From assembly GCA_007026445.1 (NCBI GenBank), contig VDMD01000033.1:62001-126000 (forward strand): a DNA stretch of 64,000 nt, in the 5' to 3' direction. The DNA comes from Schizophyllum amplum. Taxonomy: Eukaryota; Basidiomycota; Agaricomycetes; Agaricales; Schizophyllaceae. Positions within the stretch are counted from its first letter, which is position 1. Each line of letters starts with the position of its first letter. This document shows positions 43,379 through 54,860 of this stretch, one piece after another. The position numbers were made by a program, and so were the translations under genes. Under the pieces are notes generated by a model. It did not search any database and had not been told where the DNA came from. It saw only the letters and a program-made list of their open reading frames with translations.

Positions 43379-44044
43379 CTTGCATGTCTACTGGCTTATC
43401 TGTCCATAGATCGAGAGGTGGCGGAGCCGATCTAGGCCCAGCGTAGAGGCATGGGCGTTGAAAGTGGCTTTGTAACAGAGCGCTACTGGCAGTGGCCGCC
43501 TGTGTACTCGACGTGAAGACTCGATATCGCAGGTTCCCATCAATATCAATCATTTGAGCGCAAGCTTACCTGGTCGGTCGCCCTCAGCTATGCGTTTGTG
43601 ACTGAATGAGGTGTGAAACAGTGTAGCTTGCCATTATCCGGGTAACATGGGAGCCTACGCTGGTAAGTGCTGTGACAGTGAGTTCGGACCTGGACCTCAC
43701 GCTCTTTACTGCTCTTTATGTAGTCGTCACAGCATTATTCGTCACGCGTCAATCCTTTCTCCTAATAGCCCTTTCTCCTAATAGTCCTATAGTCAATGAA
43801 CACATCGTGTATGTTTTCTCACCGCCGCGTACCAAGAGGTACTTATAGGATACAGGATCATCCACCCAATATACATACAATGGAATTTGCAGAACACGAA
43901 GTATACAGACCACTCGATACACAGACATGAAAACAATGAGAGGGCGGACGCGTTGCATAAATCGCTGGCGATTCTCTACCAACGTGCTCGCCGTTACCTT
44001 TCCCTACCACGCCGTCCGGCACCTTACCTCCGAGCGACTGACCT
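43379..44044. other. Intergenic region, 3' flank of the dioxygenase gene
   Basis: 666 bp. It contains a direct repeat of CCTTTCTCCTAATAG-like units at about 43756-43786. No RNA or protein gene is recognised. Confidence 0.4.
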
Positions 44045-46101
44045 CTACTGACCTAGCGCGTTCTTGTTGCGGATGGTGTACGCCGCGGAGGAGTCGACGC
44101 CGAGGGCTGAAGGGGATATCAAAATAAGTACTACGGCGGTAGAAAAGCATGCAACGCAAAGCGGTGACGTACTGATGTACCCGAGGACACCGCCGGAGAT
44201 GTCCTCCTCGAGGAGCTCGACGCTGAGAAGGGGAGTCAGCATGTTCGCAGATAGCACAGCCAGCAGGAGCCTTCAGGAGCGGGACTCCCGAGGGGAAAGG
44301 ACCCAAGTACTCACTCGAGGTACGGGTTGTCGCCCTGACGGATCGCGCCCTGCAGAATCCCGTCGTTTGCGTTCAGAGTGCGCCGGTTCGTGTTGTCTGT
44401 GTACGGCGCGACGTCGAAGGCGGCGTCGTTCAAATCTTCTTCGAAGTAGAACTGCCCTATGTGCACGAGGGAGCCGGTGTCGGACTGGAGCTGGCTGAGG
44501 GTGAGGATTCAGCATGAGTGAGGCGGATGGCCAGGTAGCGGGGTTGGATGGAGGAAGTACCCAGCATGGTATGGAGGGAGTTGATCGAAACAAAGCCCGC
44601 GAAATTGAATCGCAACTCACCCGTTCTCGTCCTGAGCCCAGTCGAGGTGGACCCTGTCAGATGGTCAGAAGACAGTATACGCTTTGCAGACGTGGACAGT
44701 ACATCTGCAGGGCGCGTCAGGAGGAGTGCGAGACGACACCACATGAAAAAGTGACTCACAGCGTGAATGTGCGCTGTGCGCCCTTGGTAGAAGCCTATAC
44801 GCGCATGACGGTTAGCACATCACTTGAGAACGCAACAATGGAATTACCCGGATAAATACTGCAGGCAGAACGATCAGAATCACTATACACCCACAGGATA
44901 CGTGATATCACTCACGTCGTCAGCTCAACGACCCAGCATCGTCGGTGAAATACCCGCCGCGAAGGAAGGTCTCGGTGTTGATGGCATTGCTCGCGCCGCT
45001 GTACCCGCCGTAGACGCCGTGGCGTTGGCTGGGGAGCAGAGCAGGTATCAGCCATGGTGATCATGCAGGGTGGAGTGACATGTGCGATGGGGACATCACT
45101 CCCGTGCCAGATCTCGACGAACGCGTTGCTGACGGGCTCGCACGTCTCGGTATCGAGGATCCCGACGTCAAGAAGGACCTTGACGCCACTGTGGAAGGCT
45201 GTCAGAATCCATCTCATAAAAACGCGAATTCCCGCCGCCAAAAAAAATGCGCGAACGATAAGCGAAGAAAAAAACCAACGTACTCCTGCGTCTCGGTCTG
45301 ATCCTGCCGGACGTACTCGTCGTTGATGTAGTACGGCCCCTCGGTGACCTCCGGGGCAGTGACGCAGATAGCCTGAGAGAGCGTCAGCTCAGGTCGTGCG
45401 GATGGTCAGCCCAGTTCGCGCGGTGAGTGGTAGGCTATGCTGCGGGGGTATATAGAGATTGCGGTCGGAGATGTAGGGGCGAACAGAATGAAGAGGCGAC
45501 GAAAGGAAAGGACGAGCATGACTGAGCGGCGAGCAAGGATGAGGTGAAGGGCCAAATGAGGCGACGAGTAGGTTCAGACCGAGAGCTCAGTGCTACAATG
45601 CGAAAGGTATACAATGCAAAGCAGATAGACAACTCACATCGTCCGGGATCGACGTGACAGAAGGCCCAGCGGCGCTTGTGCGGTCTGGCGCTTAGCGATC
45701 ACCTCGCGCTTGGTGGGGAGCCGCGCTTAGCACGGCGGGCGTCCTCGAAGGCGCGGATCTGAGGAGCGCAGGTGCGCGCTTTGATGCTACGCTCGCGGGA
45801 TTCGAGCTAGGAAGGGCGGCACGTGTTGGAGGGAGGGGGGGCGTGTGGAAGGGAGGCGGTTAAGGAGGTTAAGGAGGAGGCGGGATCGTGCGGGCGGGAA
45901 AAAAAGAGGCAGGCAAAAAAGAGGAAAACACGAATGGATGACGATGAAGAAGGCAGGCAAAAAAGGACGCAGATGGACGAAGCCAACACGGCGTACCTCG
46001 CGCTTGGCGATCTGCTCGCCGGTGAGCTTGACCTTGGGCTCCGGGTGCGCGGCGACGAAGCCGAGAAGGGCGACGGTGGCGAGGAGGGCGGAGAAGCGCA
46101 T
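44045..46101 (-). CDS. Secreted intradiol ring-cleavage dioxygenase
   Basis: Cleaves catechol-type aromatic rings between the hydroxyls using Fe(III); secreted fungal members act on lignin-derived aromatics. The start ATG at 46101 gives a signal peptide (MRFSALLATVALLGFVAAHP). Downstream exons include TCAPQIRAFEDARRAKR, then EVTEGPYYINDEYVRQDQTE (first iron-ligand tyrosine region), VLLDVGILDTETCEPVSNAF with VEIWHG, NATGVYGGYSGA, FLRGGYFTDD, GFYQGRTAHIHA (second tyrosine and the HxH ligands), VHLDWAQDENG, HIGQFYFEEDLND, RRTLNANDGILQ and VDSSAAYTIRNKNALGQ at the end. The catalytic Y,Y,H,H set therefore appears complete. About ten short introns. A TATA box lies 62 bp upstream. Confidence 0.88.
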
Positions 46102-46728
46102 CTTGGTGATCCTTGCCTGTCGAGGAGAAGGGGACTGGAGAAGACTTATCATCGCGAGAGGCTTTATATGGCCGTGAGGAGCTCTGAGCGACTGCCACCT
46201 CCCGCCAGTATTGCGATATGTATGTCGTCCGAGCGAGCGGGCTCGCGACCATGCGCTGGAAGGGCATGCGGACGCCCAGCGCATGACCCCGACGCGTGCA
46301 GAGTGCGCTCAAAGACGACAATAGAGGAAGAAGCTGGGGGGCAGCTATACAGATACTGGGAGAAAACTATCCAGATGCTGGGGCAAGCTATTGAGATGTA
46401 TCCGAGGAGGTCCTTCCTGGCTGCGCGTCCGAGTTACCGTGCGACCGACAGCGCGCGGAGCAGCGCTGACAGGATTAGTTCTGCATTGAGGTGACGAATT
46501 CCGCGCACGCCATTGGTCGTTAGCGAGGAGAAGGCATTGGGCGCGCGGAAAGATACGCAGAGGCCAAGAGCGGGTCGAAAAGAAGAGGCAAAGGAGCGCG
46601 ACGAGGCACGAAGTGGGTGCTTCCGAAGACCGTCTATGGACATTGCGCCGAATATGGTGACCGTGTGACTTGCGAGGATGGCATAGGACTCGGAGGGTGA
46701 GAGTGGCTTGGCGTTGAGGTAAGAGGGT
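46102..46728. other. Upstream region of the dioxygenase gene
   Basis: 627 bp, with the TATA box at its right-to-left start and the MITE-like element at its far end. An open frame on the minus strand (46434-46802) resembles nothing and runs into the element, so I do not call it a gene. Confidence 0.45.
46163..46168 (-). promoter_or_regulatory. TATA box of the intradiol dioxygenase gene
   Basis: TATAAA on the minus strand, 62 bp before the start codon. Confidence 0.5.
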
Positions 46729-47466
46729 ACAGTGCATATCGCCACTTCTCGACTGCCTTTTTTGGGCGGGAGCATCATTTTCGACCAAATCGCACAAGAC
46801 ATTATGCCAATACTTCCGTAAGTGCTGGAAACGTTACCATTAGGCTAGTAGAGTCGTAGGGCATCTCCCGATAGAATATCCAAGCCATAGGACAACTTTT
46901 GACTTTTCAGTCGTCAGAAAAATGAAAAAGGGGCTGAAAATTCACAAGAAATTCGAATAAAATATTCATTTAACGACCTTTTTCGTCTGATTTTGGTTAT
47001 TCTTGATGCCAAACGGCTAAAGATGGCTTATATCTACCGCAGTCTTTCAGAAATCAGGGTCTCTGGGTCAGCAGCGAACACAATGTTTCGCAGGGAGCGG
47101 TGCTCGTGACATCACTTCGTCTCGGCACTTGCCGATATTGTCGGCAAAAGCCGGCAAGGTATGCGACCCGCGTCTAATGTGGCTTTTGTGACTGTATATA
47201 GTTCGGGAGGACTGTTGGCAGATGTAAGGGGTATAGTTACAAGGTTTGGGCACCCAACAGAGGCCCTGAGACCACCAGAAAATGCCCCCATGTCGCACCT
47301 TCGAGCTCGAAAAAGTGAAAAATATTCGATTTTTGGGGGCATTTATTTTTCTCTGCATAGAACGCATTCTTTTGGCAGGTTTCACGCCTTAGAAAATCGG
47401 AAACAATTCTCAGAAAAATCCTTTATGGAGCAAAACAGGTGTCGGAGAGGTGGCGATATGCACTGT
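46729..47466. mobile_element. AT-rich MITE-like element with 25-bp TIRs (hAT-like ends)
   Basis: The left end (46729-46753) begins ACAGTGCATATCGCCAC and the right end (47441-47466) is its inverted partner; over 25 bases there is one mismatch and one indel. The enclosed 738 bp are much more AT-rich than the surroundings, carry no protein-like frame, and contain internal palindromes such as TGCCGATATTGTCGGCA (about 47131-47147). CAGTG ends suggest a non-autonomous hAT element, but the 8 bp outside each end do not match, so no target-site duplication is visible. The insertion may be old, or one flank replaced by the second element at 47461-47726. Confidence 0.6.
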
Positions 47467-47726
47467 CACCAGAATTGGTATTCAATATTCCCCGGCGCAT
47501 ACTGCACGCGTACTGTGAGCTTACTCCGAATAAGCGACACATAAAGACGGCGAGTCCATTGTGTTCTTTTGGGTGGCATATTGATCGGGACGGCCTCCGA
47601 TTGGCTGGGCCACCGTATGCCCTTTCAATCGGCCCGCCGTCTTTATCCTTCACTGATTCAAAATATGCTCACTGTAAGCATGCAGTAATCTCCGGGGAAT
47701 ACTGAATCCCAGGTCTGGTGTGTAGG
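47461..47726. repeat. Inverted repeat pair, 60-bp arms, about 77% identical
   Basis: Arms 47461-47520 and 47667-47726 are reverse complements at about 46 of 60 positions, sharing the blocks GCTCAC, TGCAGT and CCGGGGAATA. The 146-bp centre has no gene. The left arm overlaps the right end of the neighbouring MITE-like element, so this looks like a nested or composite element. Confidence 0.6.
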
Positions 47727-48332
47727 ATTGGCTATAAGAGAGCGTCGGAAAGGCACGCAATAACCTTCGACGAATACATAGGACCGTTTCGACCATCTTC
47801 GCGCCGCTGCGTCTCATCATATTCAAGGCCGCTGATCCCGGATTATGAAGGTGACTGCCAGTGATAAAGCTGGAAGAAAGCCGGGCTGTAATCTCCTGGC
47901 GGCCGCATATAACACTGCATCTGCTGTATTCGAAACGGAGGCATCGTACCGCATGCCTATGGAATATCTCCGCTTCCAATCTCACAGCTTCTGCTGCATT
48001 TTGAGGCCAACACAGCGAGAGCGTGGGAGCCGACGTTCAGGTTCAGCTGCCTCGTGCCATCGTTTGGGGCCGAGGCAGTGCCGAAGCTGCCGATTGTCGA
48101 AGTGTCCACATATCGCGGTCATCATGAGCCTCAGCGGGCGCCCCTTGATACACCTTTCTTTCCTCTCCCCCTCATCATCATCGACTATATAAGTCTGCAA
48201 GACGTGCTTGAAGCTCCAGCAGTTGACACGGACACTCCGGAACACGATCATATACTCGAACAAAAAGCTATCGAATATATAACAAGACCCCCAGCTTAGC
48301 CGAACCAGCACTTCTTGTGCCCTACTCTCATC
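47727..48332 (+). other. Intergenic region upstream of the glycine-rich protein gene
   Basis: 606 bp. TATATAAG at about 48184-48191 lies some 145 bp before the start and could serve the downstream gene. No other feature is recognised. Confidence 0.4.
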
Positions 48333-49373
48333 ATGGTCTACATCCCCCTCTTCTCGACACGGCAGAAGACGCGCGATCTTGAGCGCAGGAAGGGTGGCGG
48401 AGGCAAGGGAGGAGGCGGGGGAACTGGCAAGGGGGAGGCGGGGGCAAGGGCGGAGGATCGAGCGGCAGCAGCAGCAGCGGCAGCGGGCGCTCGTCGGGCG
48501 TCTCTGTCGGTGGCGGATCCAAGAAGACCGCTTCCTCTTACAGCAGGGGTGGTGGCTCTGCGACCACGATCCCCTCTGGCTCTTTGTTCGCTGGCCGCCA
48601 GCAAGGAGGAGGTTCTCGGGACCAGGTGTACGGCACGAGGTACGGTACTCAATTTGAGGCGAAACGACGTAGGCGCTGACGCAGAGCGTCTATTCACAGG
48701 CAGTACGGCAGTGGCTACCCCGGGGTCACCGGACGTGGAGTCGCTGGGCGGAACTTCCCCTTCTTCTTCTGGCCTTTGACGTTTGGCGCCGTTGGCGGTG
48801 TAGGCGCGCACCACTACCTAAGCGAGGCCAATGACGAGGTGCGAGACACAAATGTGGCACGCGTGTTGATAATCTAACGATATGTTTTAGTATGGTCTTC
48901 CCGATAACAGTTCGCGTACTGGTGGAATAGTCACCGTCGGCAACTTCACGTCGAACAGCGGCAACAGCACCTTCCGCCTCATCGCCGACAATTCTACGAC
49001 GGTGTCCCTCCTGGCGGACGTAACGTCGAACTGCTCCTCATCGCTCGACAGCAGCAAGACTTCAACGAACGCGTCGACGTTCGACTACAAGCACTCGTGG
49101 TCTCCCAACCCGGGCGAGGTCGTGCAGTACTACCGCGCGAGCAGCGTAGCTCTGATGCTCATCGGCTACAACAACTCCGCGGTGTTCAATGACGATGACG
49201 ACACGCCCGACGACCCGATCCCGTCCTGGGCTGACACGACGCTGCTCGACTGTCTCAACCAGACCATTGGCGCTGCAGTTCCTCTCATCGATAATGGCTG
49301 CCCGCAAATGCCTCTCCCCAACATAGGGCTCATGGGAATGGTCTTTGTAGTCTGGCTTATGGCTTTGGCGTAA
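48333..49373 (+). CDS. Glycine/serine-rich cell-surface protein, probable GPI anchor
   Basis: Family known from agaricomycete genomes, no assigned function. The start ATG at 48333 gives MVYIPLFSTRQKTRDLERRK and then a glycine-rich low-complexity region. One G is apparently missing from the GGGGG run at 48431-48435; after it the frame reads GGGSSGSSSSGSGRSSGVSV, then ATTIPSGSLFAGRQQGGGSR, YGSGYPGVTGRGVAGRNFPF and an FFFWPLTFG hydrophobic stretch. After one intron (about 48840-48890) come YGLPDNSSRTGG, many N-x-S/T sites, YYRASSVALMLIGYNNSAVF and LLDCLNQTIGAAVPLIDNGC. The C-terminus is hydrophobic (MGMVFVVWLMALA), as expected for GPI attachment. Convergent with the next gene. Confidence 0.75.
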
Positions 49374-49928
49374 CAGTGGACCTGGGCGATACCTCGAAGC
49401 TAGCGTAGGCGAGCTCGATGGTCTATGTATGTCTTTACGTCTTTTCGGAATGTTTTAAACACGTATATCTCGACCTCACTTCTCCGAGCCCGTCTTCCCT
49501 TCATATGTAGCTTATATGTTGAACTTCTCAAGTCCTTTAGGGCTGCGCGTCTGCCTCTTTGATGACTTTGGAATTGTAGCATCGTTTCTAATTCACCACT
49601 GTTACATTACTTGTTCTCTACTTCACCTGTTGTTTCCCAGCATTCACGTTCTGTACTTGAGATGGAGTGGATTCAGTGGAATGTTATTATTCATCATAAA
49701 CATGAGCACATCAACATGAAGAAACGTCAAGAGAGAAGAGTCTACAAATACAGAAGCAAGCTGAGCCAAGCATGCTGGGGATACAGTAATAGGTAATGCA
49801 ATATAACGGCAAGCGCAAGCGTTGTCCGAAGAAGATAGTAGTAATGATACAGCTGGCGAACCTTGCCCCAGGAAGATCCAGCCCATGGAGCCGACGGAAG
49901 AACAAGCATCGAACCTTCCCGGCGCAAT
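49374..49928. other. Convergent 3' intergenic region
   Basis: 555 bp between two genes that end towards each other. AT-rich with AATAAT/AATAAC-like motifs (49680-49805) that could act in 3'-end formation. No gene is seen. Confidence 0.45.
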
Positions 49929-51118
49929 CTACGACTTGCGAGCAAGGAAACTCGGCATGAGCGTGCGGCCTTTTGAGGACGCCGGACGCGCGGTCGATGG
50001 CTGACGCGATGCACTGCGTGACGGCAGGGTGGCCGTCATGGGCGGCGCTGAGCGAACGACTTTTCGGTGTACTCGCTCCGCGAGGCATGAGCCGAGTCCG
50101 CTCTGCGAGAGGGCCTGTTGATCCTGTCCGGGTGTGCGAGGTGCAACGGCGGCGGACGGCGGCTCTCGCGATCGCGGCCCGGGACGACTTCGATGGGTCC
50201 TCCCCACGGCGGCACCATTCTCCTTGCCGTTAGCGTCGTCCTCCAACAACCCCGGTACTCGAGCGCCTCGTCCCTGTCGAGCCAGTGCTGGCCCCGTGCG
50301 TCTCGGTAGGCAGCGGGGACACCGCCCCCTGTTGAGGTGCGGCGCGAGCGCGGGGCCTGCTGTCGCATGACAGTGCGCGCGTGCGTCTCCACCTTGCCCC
50401 CGCCAAGGAACTGCATCAGCGCGAGCTCGTTCTCCATCGGTGCGGGCTGGCGACCGACCGGGAAGCGCTTAGGCTTGGAGCTGCTGGACGATGTCGGCGT
50501 CGTGCCCTCAGCCTGCTCAGCGGACGTAGACTGGAACCGGAGGCCGTCGAGGCGGGGCATGGTCTTGGAGAAAGCCTTGAGTGTCTTCGAGAAAGCGGAC
50601 TTCTTGGTAACGGTCGGCGTCGACGACGACTCGGAGTCTGATGCAGTGGCGGCGACGGTGGCGGGTTGCGCGTTCGAGTCGCGCTCGCGGCGGGGGAGGT
50701 CGACGAAGAAAGACGTGTAGCCCAGCCTGGCGAGGTCCTCGGACGCTTCAGGGGGTGGGATAACGGACTGAGGAAGGGGAACAGAGGACGGCCCGCGCTT
50801 CGAGGAGTGGTGTTTGTTGGAACGCGTCGACTCGTGCGACACGTGCTTGCGTGGGGAGTGAGGTGCGGGCTCGCCTGGAGTAACGTTGCAGGCCCAGGTG
50901 GCAATGCCAGAGAGCGAGGACGCGTCGACGGCGTGCGGAGCCTCTAGGTAGGCGGCTCCTGGGGTGGGGGGAAGAGGAAAGGGCGCGGAGATCGCGCCTT
51001 TATGAGGTACGATCCGACCACTTCCTTTTTGGGACACAAGGGCAGGCATGTGTAGAATGCGATGCTCGGGGAAGCGTTGCGGTTGGGCACGAATCTGCAA
51101 TGAGGCTGATCGACTCAT
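49929..51118 (-). CDS. Conserved hypothetical, disordered serine/proline-rich protein
   Basis: Function unknown. The start ATG at 51118 gives MSRSASLQIRAQPQRFPEHR. Most of the protein is predicted disordered (S, P, R, T-rich). The more ordered part reads NELALMQFLGGGKVETHART, VPAAYRDARGQHWLDRDEAL and EYRG; the YRD..G..W.D.DE..EY pattern recurs, from memory, in agaricomycete hypothetical proteins. At the CCCC run 50250-50253 one missing base would continue it as LLEDDANGKENGAAVG to a stop near 49929; without that the frame ends at 50036. No membrane segment or signal peptide. Single-exon as far as visible. Confidence 0.6.
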
Positions 51119-52217
51119 CAGTCATGCGCCGGGTCCGCGCACAGACAATGGGACTCACCAGAAAGTAGAACAAAGGCGGGCGGGAAGTGATCTGCGCGCG
51201 GTGGGTTGCTTGCCTGATGTCCGGCGGTCCACGTACTGCGTCCGCCTTTATACGCATCGCAAGTTCATACAGGATCAGAAGCGCTCGCAGGATGAGATGC
51301 AGAACAACAATAAGAGACAATTAGCCCTGTCAGCCGCGCCCGGCAGTGTAACGTAAAAGGCCAACATCAGTCCAGCATCAGTTCCTATCGTTGCATCCGA
51401 CCAACACATGTGAGAGGATGAGGGCGCCTGTATGCATGATGACCGCCTGGATGGAAGGATGCAGAGCAGGCGCCGCTGCGACGCCGCATCCGATGAGTGC
51501 AAGGCAGACAATAAAGCTCGGGGAAGCCGGCCGGACCCCGGCCGGCGGTATTGTTCGAAAACAATTGGGTCCCGCTCCGTATCTCCTTTCAGATGCAAAG
51601 TTCATCACGAAGTCTGCGTTCTCAGAAGGCTTTCGACGGCCCATGCGGTGCCTTCACAGGCCTTTTTGTTCTCTCCGTGTCGTTGCGCGGCCGCCACCTA
51701 CGACAAGTTCCTGACTTTGTCCGCGCAGTTGCCGGGCTACGATGAGGCGGGCAATGAGCGGCGCTCTGAATCTATCACTGAGTAGCATCTGGGACTGTTG
51801 TCGGTGCGCAGGCCACCATTCCCGTTGACACCGGCTGTATCAGAGTGGGCATCACATTCGAATATATTTCGATGAGGATGACGACCAGAGACAGACAGCA
51901 TAACTCATCACTTGTGATACCACCGCATTCGTAGCACCGCCAGCACTGTTCATCGATGTGAGCGCCCAAATAAAGCGCCTACGGGTTGCGGGGACAGGCG
52001 AGCCCAATCGACGCCGATGAACGACTGACGGCAATTGCCGCTGTTCGAGAAGTATGCACGGTCATGTGATTATACAAGCAGGTGGCCTACAACTCAAGTC
52101 GCTGTCGGCAGGTGTTCGTCAACCCTCCGGGGATGAACCACAGATCACTCAGAGCACCAACCTGATAGACCTTTAAATCTATTTCAATCGTAAGAAAGGC
52201 GAGATGCTGTTGGCTAG
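51119..52217. other. 1.1-kb intergenic region
   Basis: Upstream region of the hypothetical gene and 3' flank of TAH18. Several short open frames lie in both strands (for example 51378-51644) but none shows conserved motifs. It contains a GC-rich imperfect palindrome GCCGGCCGGACCCCGGCCGGC at about 51528-51548 that could form a hairpin. Confidence 0.45.
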
Positions 52218-54645
52218 CTAGCTCCAACATTCCTCTACCAACCGGCCTTCCCTTTCCATGCGTTCAACGTATGACTTCGCCTCCTCTGCGTTATACCCGC
52301 CCTGCATCTCTGCCACATATGCCAAAGCTGCCCTCACCGCAGCTGGCATTTTATTCGAAGATCTGAAAGCCTTTTACTATAAGCTGCATCTTGCAAGCGG
52401 AAATACTCACCCGCTGATGAGAACCCTTGCCTCCCGGCCCCAATGAGTCCCACAGCCTGGAAGCATCTTCCCGCATCAAGTCCTGCACATAGATGCGTGC
52501 TGTACCTTCGGGCCCGTCCCGAGAGCGTGCCACACGATACGTCAATTTGCTTTCCCGGGCGTACGCCGCCCATTCCTCAGCATAGTGTTCGTCTTTAGCA
52601 GCAGAGCGACACCCAAAGTAGAGTGTGTTGTCCTTGGCACCCGTTGCCAGCCGCTCTTCGATGACCGCGCGCATGGGCGCGATGCCCGTACCGGGGCCGA
52701 CGCAGATGACTGGGATATCAGTAGGTGGGAGCTCTATGAGCCCCCGCGCGATGCGCATGCGTAGCGTTGAGCCTGCCAGCGTTTGTGTCAGCGCCTTCAT
52801 CGTTCACAAAGACAAAAAGGCTTACCTATTGGCAGTCCCACAAGCCAGCTCGTGCATACCCCGCGCCGCGGGACCTTGAGCTTCGTGCGATATCGCACAA
52901 TCGCGATGCACAACTGGATTTGTCGAGGATGACGCTTTGGAAGGGGTCAAGCGTTAGTGTTGGGGAAGTCTACAATTCAGATAGACGACGCCTCACCTGT
53001 ATCGAGCTCGCAATGGAGAACTCGCGGGGGCGCATGGGCGGAAATACGTCGAAAACGTACTCAGGCGGAATGCGGACGTTGCGGAAGTCTGCCAGGACCT
53101 CCGCAATAGTGCGCCGTACACGGGTGGTGTAGTCGTAGAGGTCATCCTGAAGGTCGTTGAGCTCGTCTCCCTGAAGGGCAAGTAGAATTAGCGACTCACA
53201 CCGTCACCGAGAAATTCGCCTATCCTCTCTCGTTCGAGTTCATCCGTCGTGAAATATCTGACCGAGCGTCGGCGGTTTTCATACCTACAATCAAGCGCTT
53301 GTCTACCTTAGCCAGTCAAAGAATCCCCTCCGCGGCACGGTATTGAAGTCCACATATCGCGTGAAGAGCTGCCGCAGAGTGCTAGTATGTGGCAAAAGCG
53401 CGGGAAGGGTCTGATCTGGCAAATTCAATGGCAAGTCAGAGAGCGACAATGAGCGGGAGACCACCGCCCGGACCTTTCTGTGAATGTTGCAGCTCGAAGC
53501 ACTCGTCCGCCCGATTGATCCAGCCCATCATGTCAAGGAAGGCCTCGACATCGGCGGGAGCGGCCTCTGGGTGGACGACGGCAGCGTCGCCAGGTCGATA
53601 TCTGGTGCCAGCATGAGCCGAAGTCAACCATTGCGCAGGGAGCACTACTGCACGCCCTCGGGCACTGCGAAGTCGAAGTGGCGCACGTCCTGCCACCAGT
53701 CCTCAGCAGTGAGCCTGCGATTGGCGGACAGCGTCGCAGTGAAGTAGTCCGGATCGGCAGCGAGGGGATCGGCGAGAGCTGGGGAGGTCGGGGGCCCATC
53801 GAGAGCGACAGGCTTGAAGGTGACACGCGGCGGCGGGCGCTCGGACGAACTCGCCACCGGCGCAAACCCCGACGTCGGATACATCCCCATTAGCGTGTCC
53901 AGCAAACGCTGCATCCACGGTTCCAAGGCGCCATCTATCCTGCCAGTAAGTTCGTCAGCATACAAAGCAAGCACACTCAACGCAGCACACGCACCCCATC
54001 GCATGCTGCTCGTCGCCCTCGCCCCGCGGCACGACCTCGTTCGCGCCGAGCCCGCGCAACCGCGCGCCCAGCACCTTTGCCGGCCAGCAGAACTTGTCGT
54101 AGGCAGAGTCCCGAGGCCGAAGACGCCGAAGGAGAGCTCGTCGAAGAGGTCCGGGGGGAGGTCGGAGCGGAGGAGTAGGTTGAAGAGCGGGGTGGCGGCG
54201 CGGGGCTCGCGCCCGGAGCCGGAGGTGGAAAGGACGAAGATGGCGAGGGGTTCGGTGAGGAGGGAGGACTGGGGAAAGAGGAATGGGGTGAGGTGAAGAT
54301 GGATGAGGATTGTAGTTGTATTTGGATGGGAAGTTGTGGATGTAAGGAGAGGTTGACGGTTATGTGCAGGCGTCAGAGGTGAGTGAGAGTAGGTAGCAGC
54401 CCACTGACCAGATCGTAGTCGACTATGTTGACCACCCGACACCTGAATGCTATTCTCCTGCACTCCCGCGCGATGCGATCTGCGCAATCTTGCGCATTTC
54501 CGGTCTCCGTGGCGTATAGGATGATAGGGCTGCGGTCGTCGTGGTCGGAGCCGCTTGAGGTGTCGCTCGGGGACGCGCTCAATGGCGTGCCAAGCTCATC
54601 GTGCTCGGCGATGGAGGTCTCATCAGTCATTGGGGAGCCAGTCAT
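52218..54645 (-). CDS. TAH18: NADPH-dependent diflavin oxidoreductase (Tah18/NDOR1)
   Basis: Donates electrons from NADPH to Dre2 in cytosolic iron-sulfur cluster assembly. The start is ATG 54645 (MTGSPMTDETS; a second ATG 15 bp later). FMN-binding flavodoxin domain: IILYATETGNAQDCADRIAR, LAIFVLSTSGSGREPRAATP with PLFNLLLRSDLPPDLFDELS. FAD domain: DWWQDVRHFDFAVPEGVQYR, YRPGDAAVVHPEAAPADVEA, RQLFTRYVDFNTVPRRGFFD and RPREFSIASS. NADPH domain: DIPVICVGPGTGIAPMRAVI, LYFGCRSAAKDEHYAEEWAA and ARIYVQDLM. The last exon MPAAVRAALAYVAEMQGGYN ends EECWS with stop at 52218. The terminal W followed by S is typical of the family's C-terminal aromatic. About ten introns. Confidence 0.92.
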
Positions 54646-54860
54646 CGTCCCGCGTCGTGAGAGAACAGGAAAGGCGCCCGTGCATATCAGATTAGATGAG
54701 CTCACAAGGAATTTCCCACGCCTGGGCTTAGAGAAACACACGAGGGCAGAGAAACAGGCAGGTATGTATGTATAGAACTTAGAAGTACATGATCAGAAAA
54801 GGAGTGCATATTTCTACATACAGACTGGCACTCGTCGACCTTCAAGCATTGAACTTCGCC

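Noticed and set aside
46434..46802. A 122-codon minus-strand gene upstream of the dioxygenase
   Set aside because: No motif is recognisable, and its start lies inside the MITE-like element.
47439..47985. Short open frames in the MITE island as genes
   Set aside because: They overlap inverted-repeat arms and mirror each other; they are by-products of the repeat structure.
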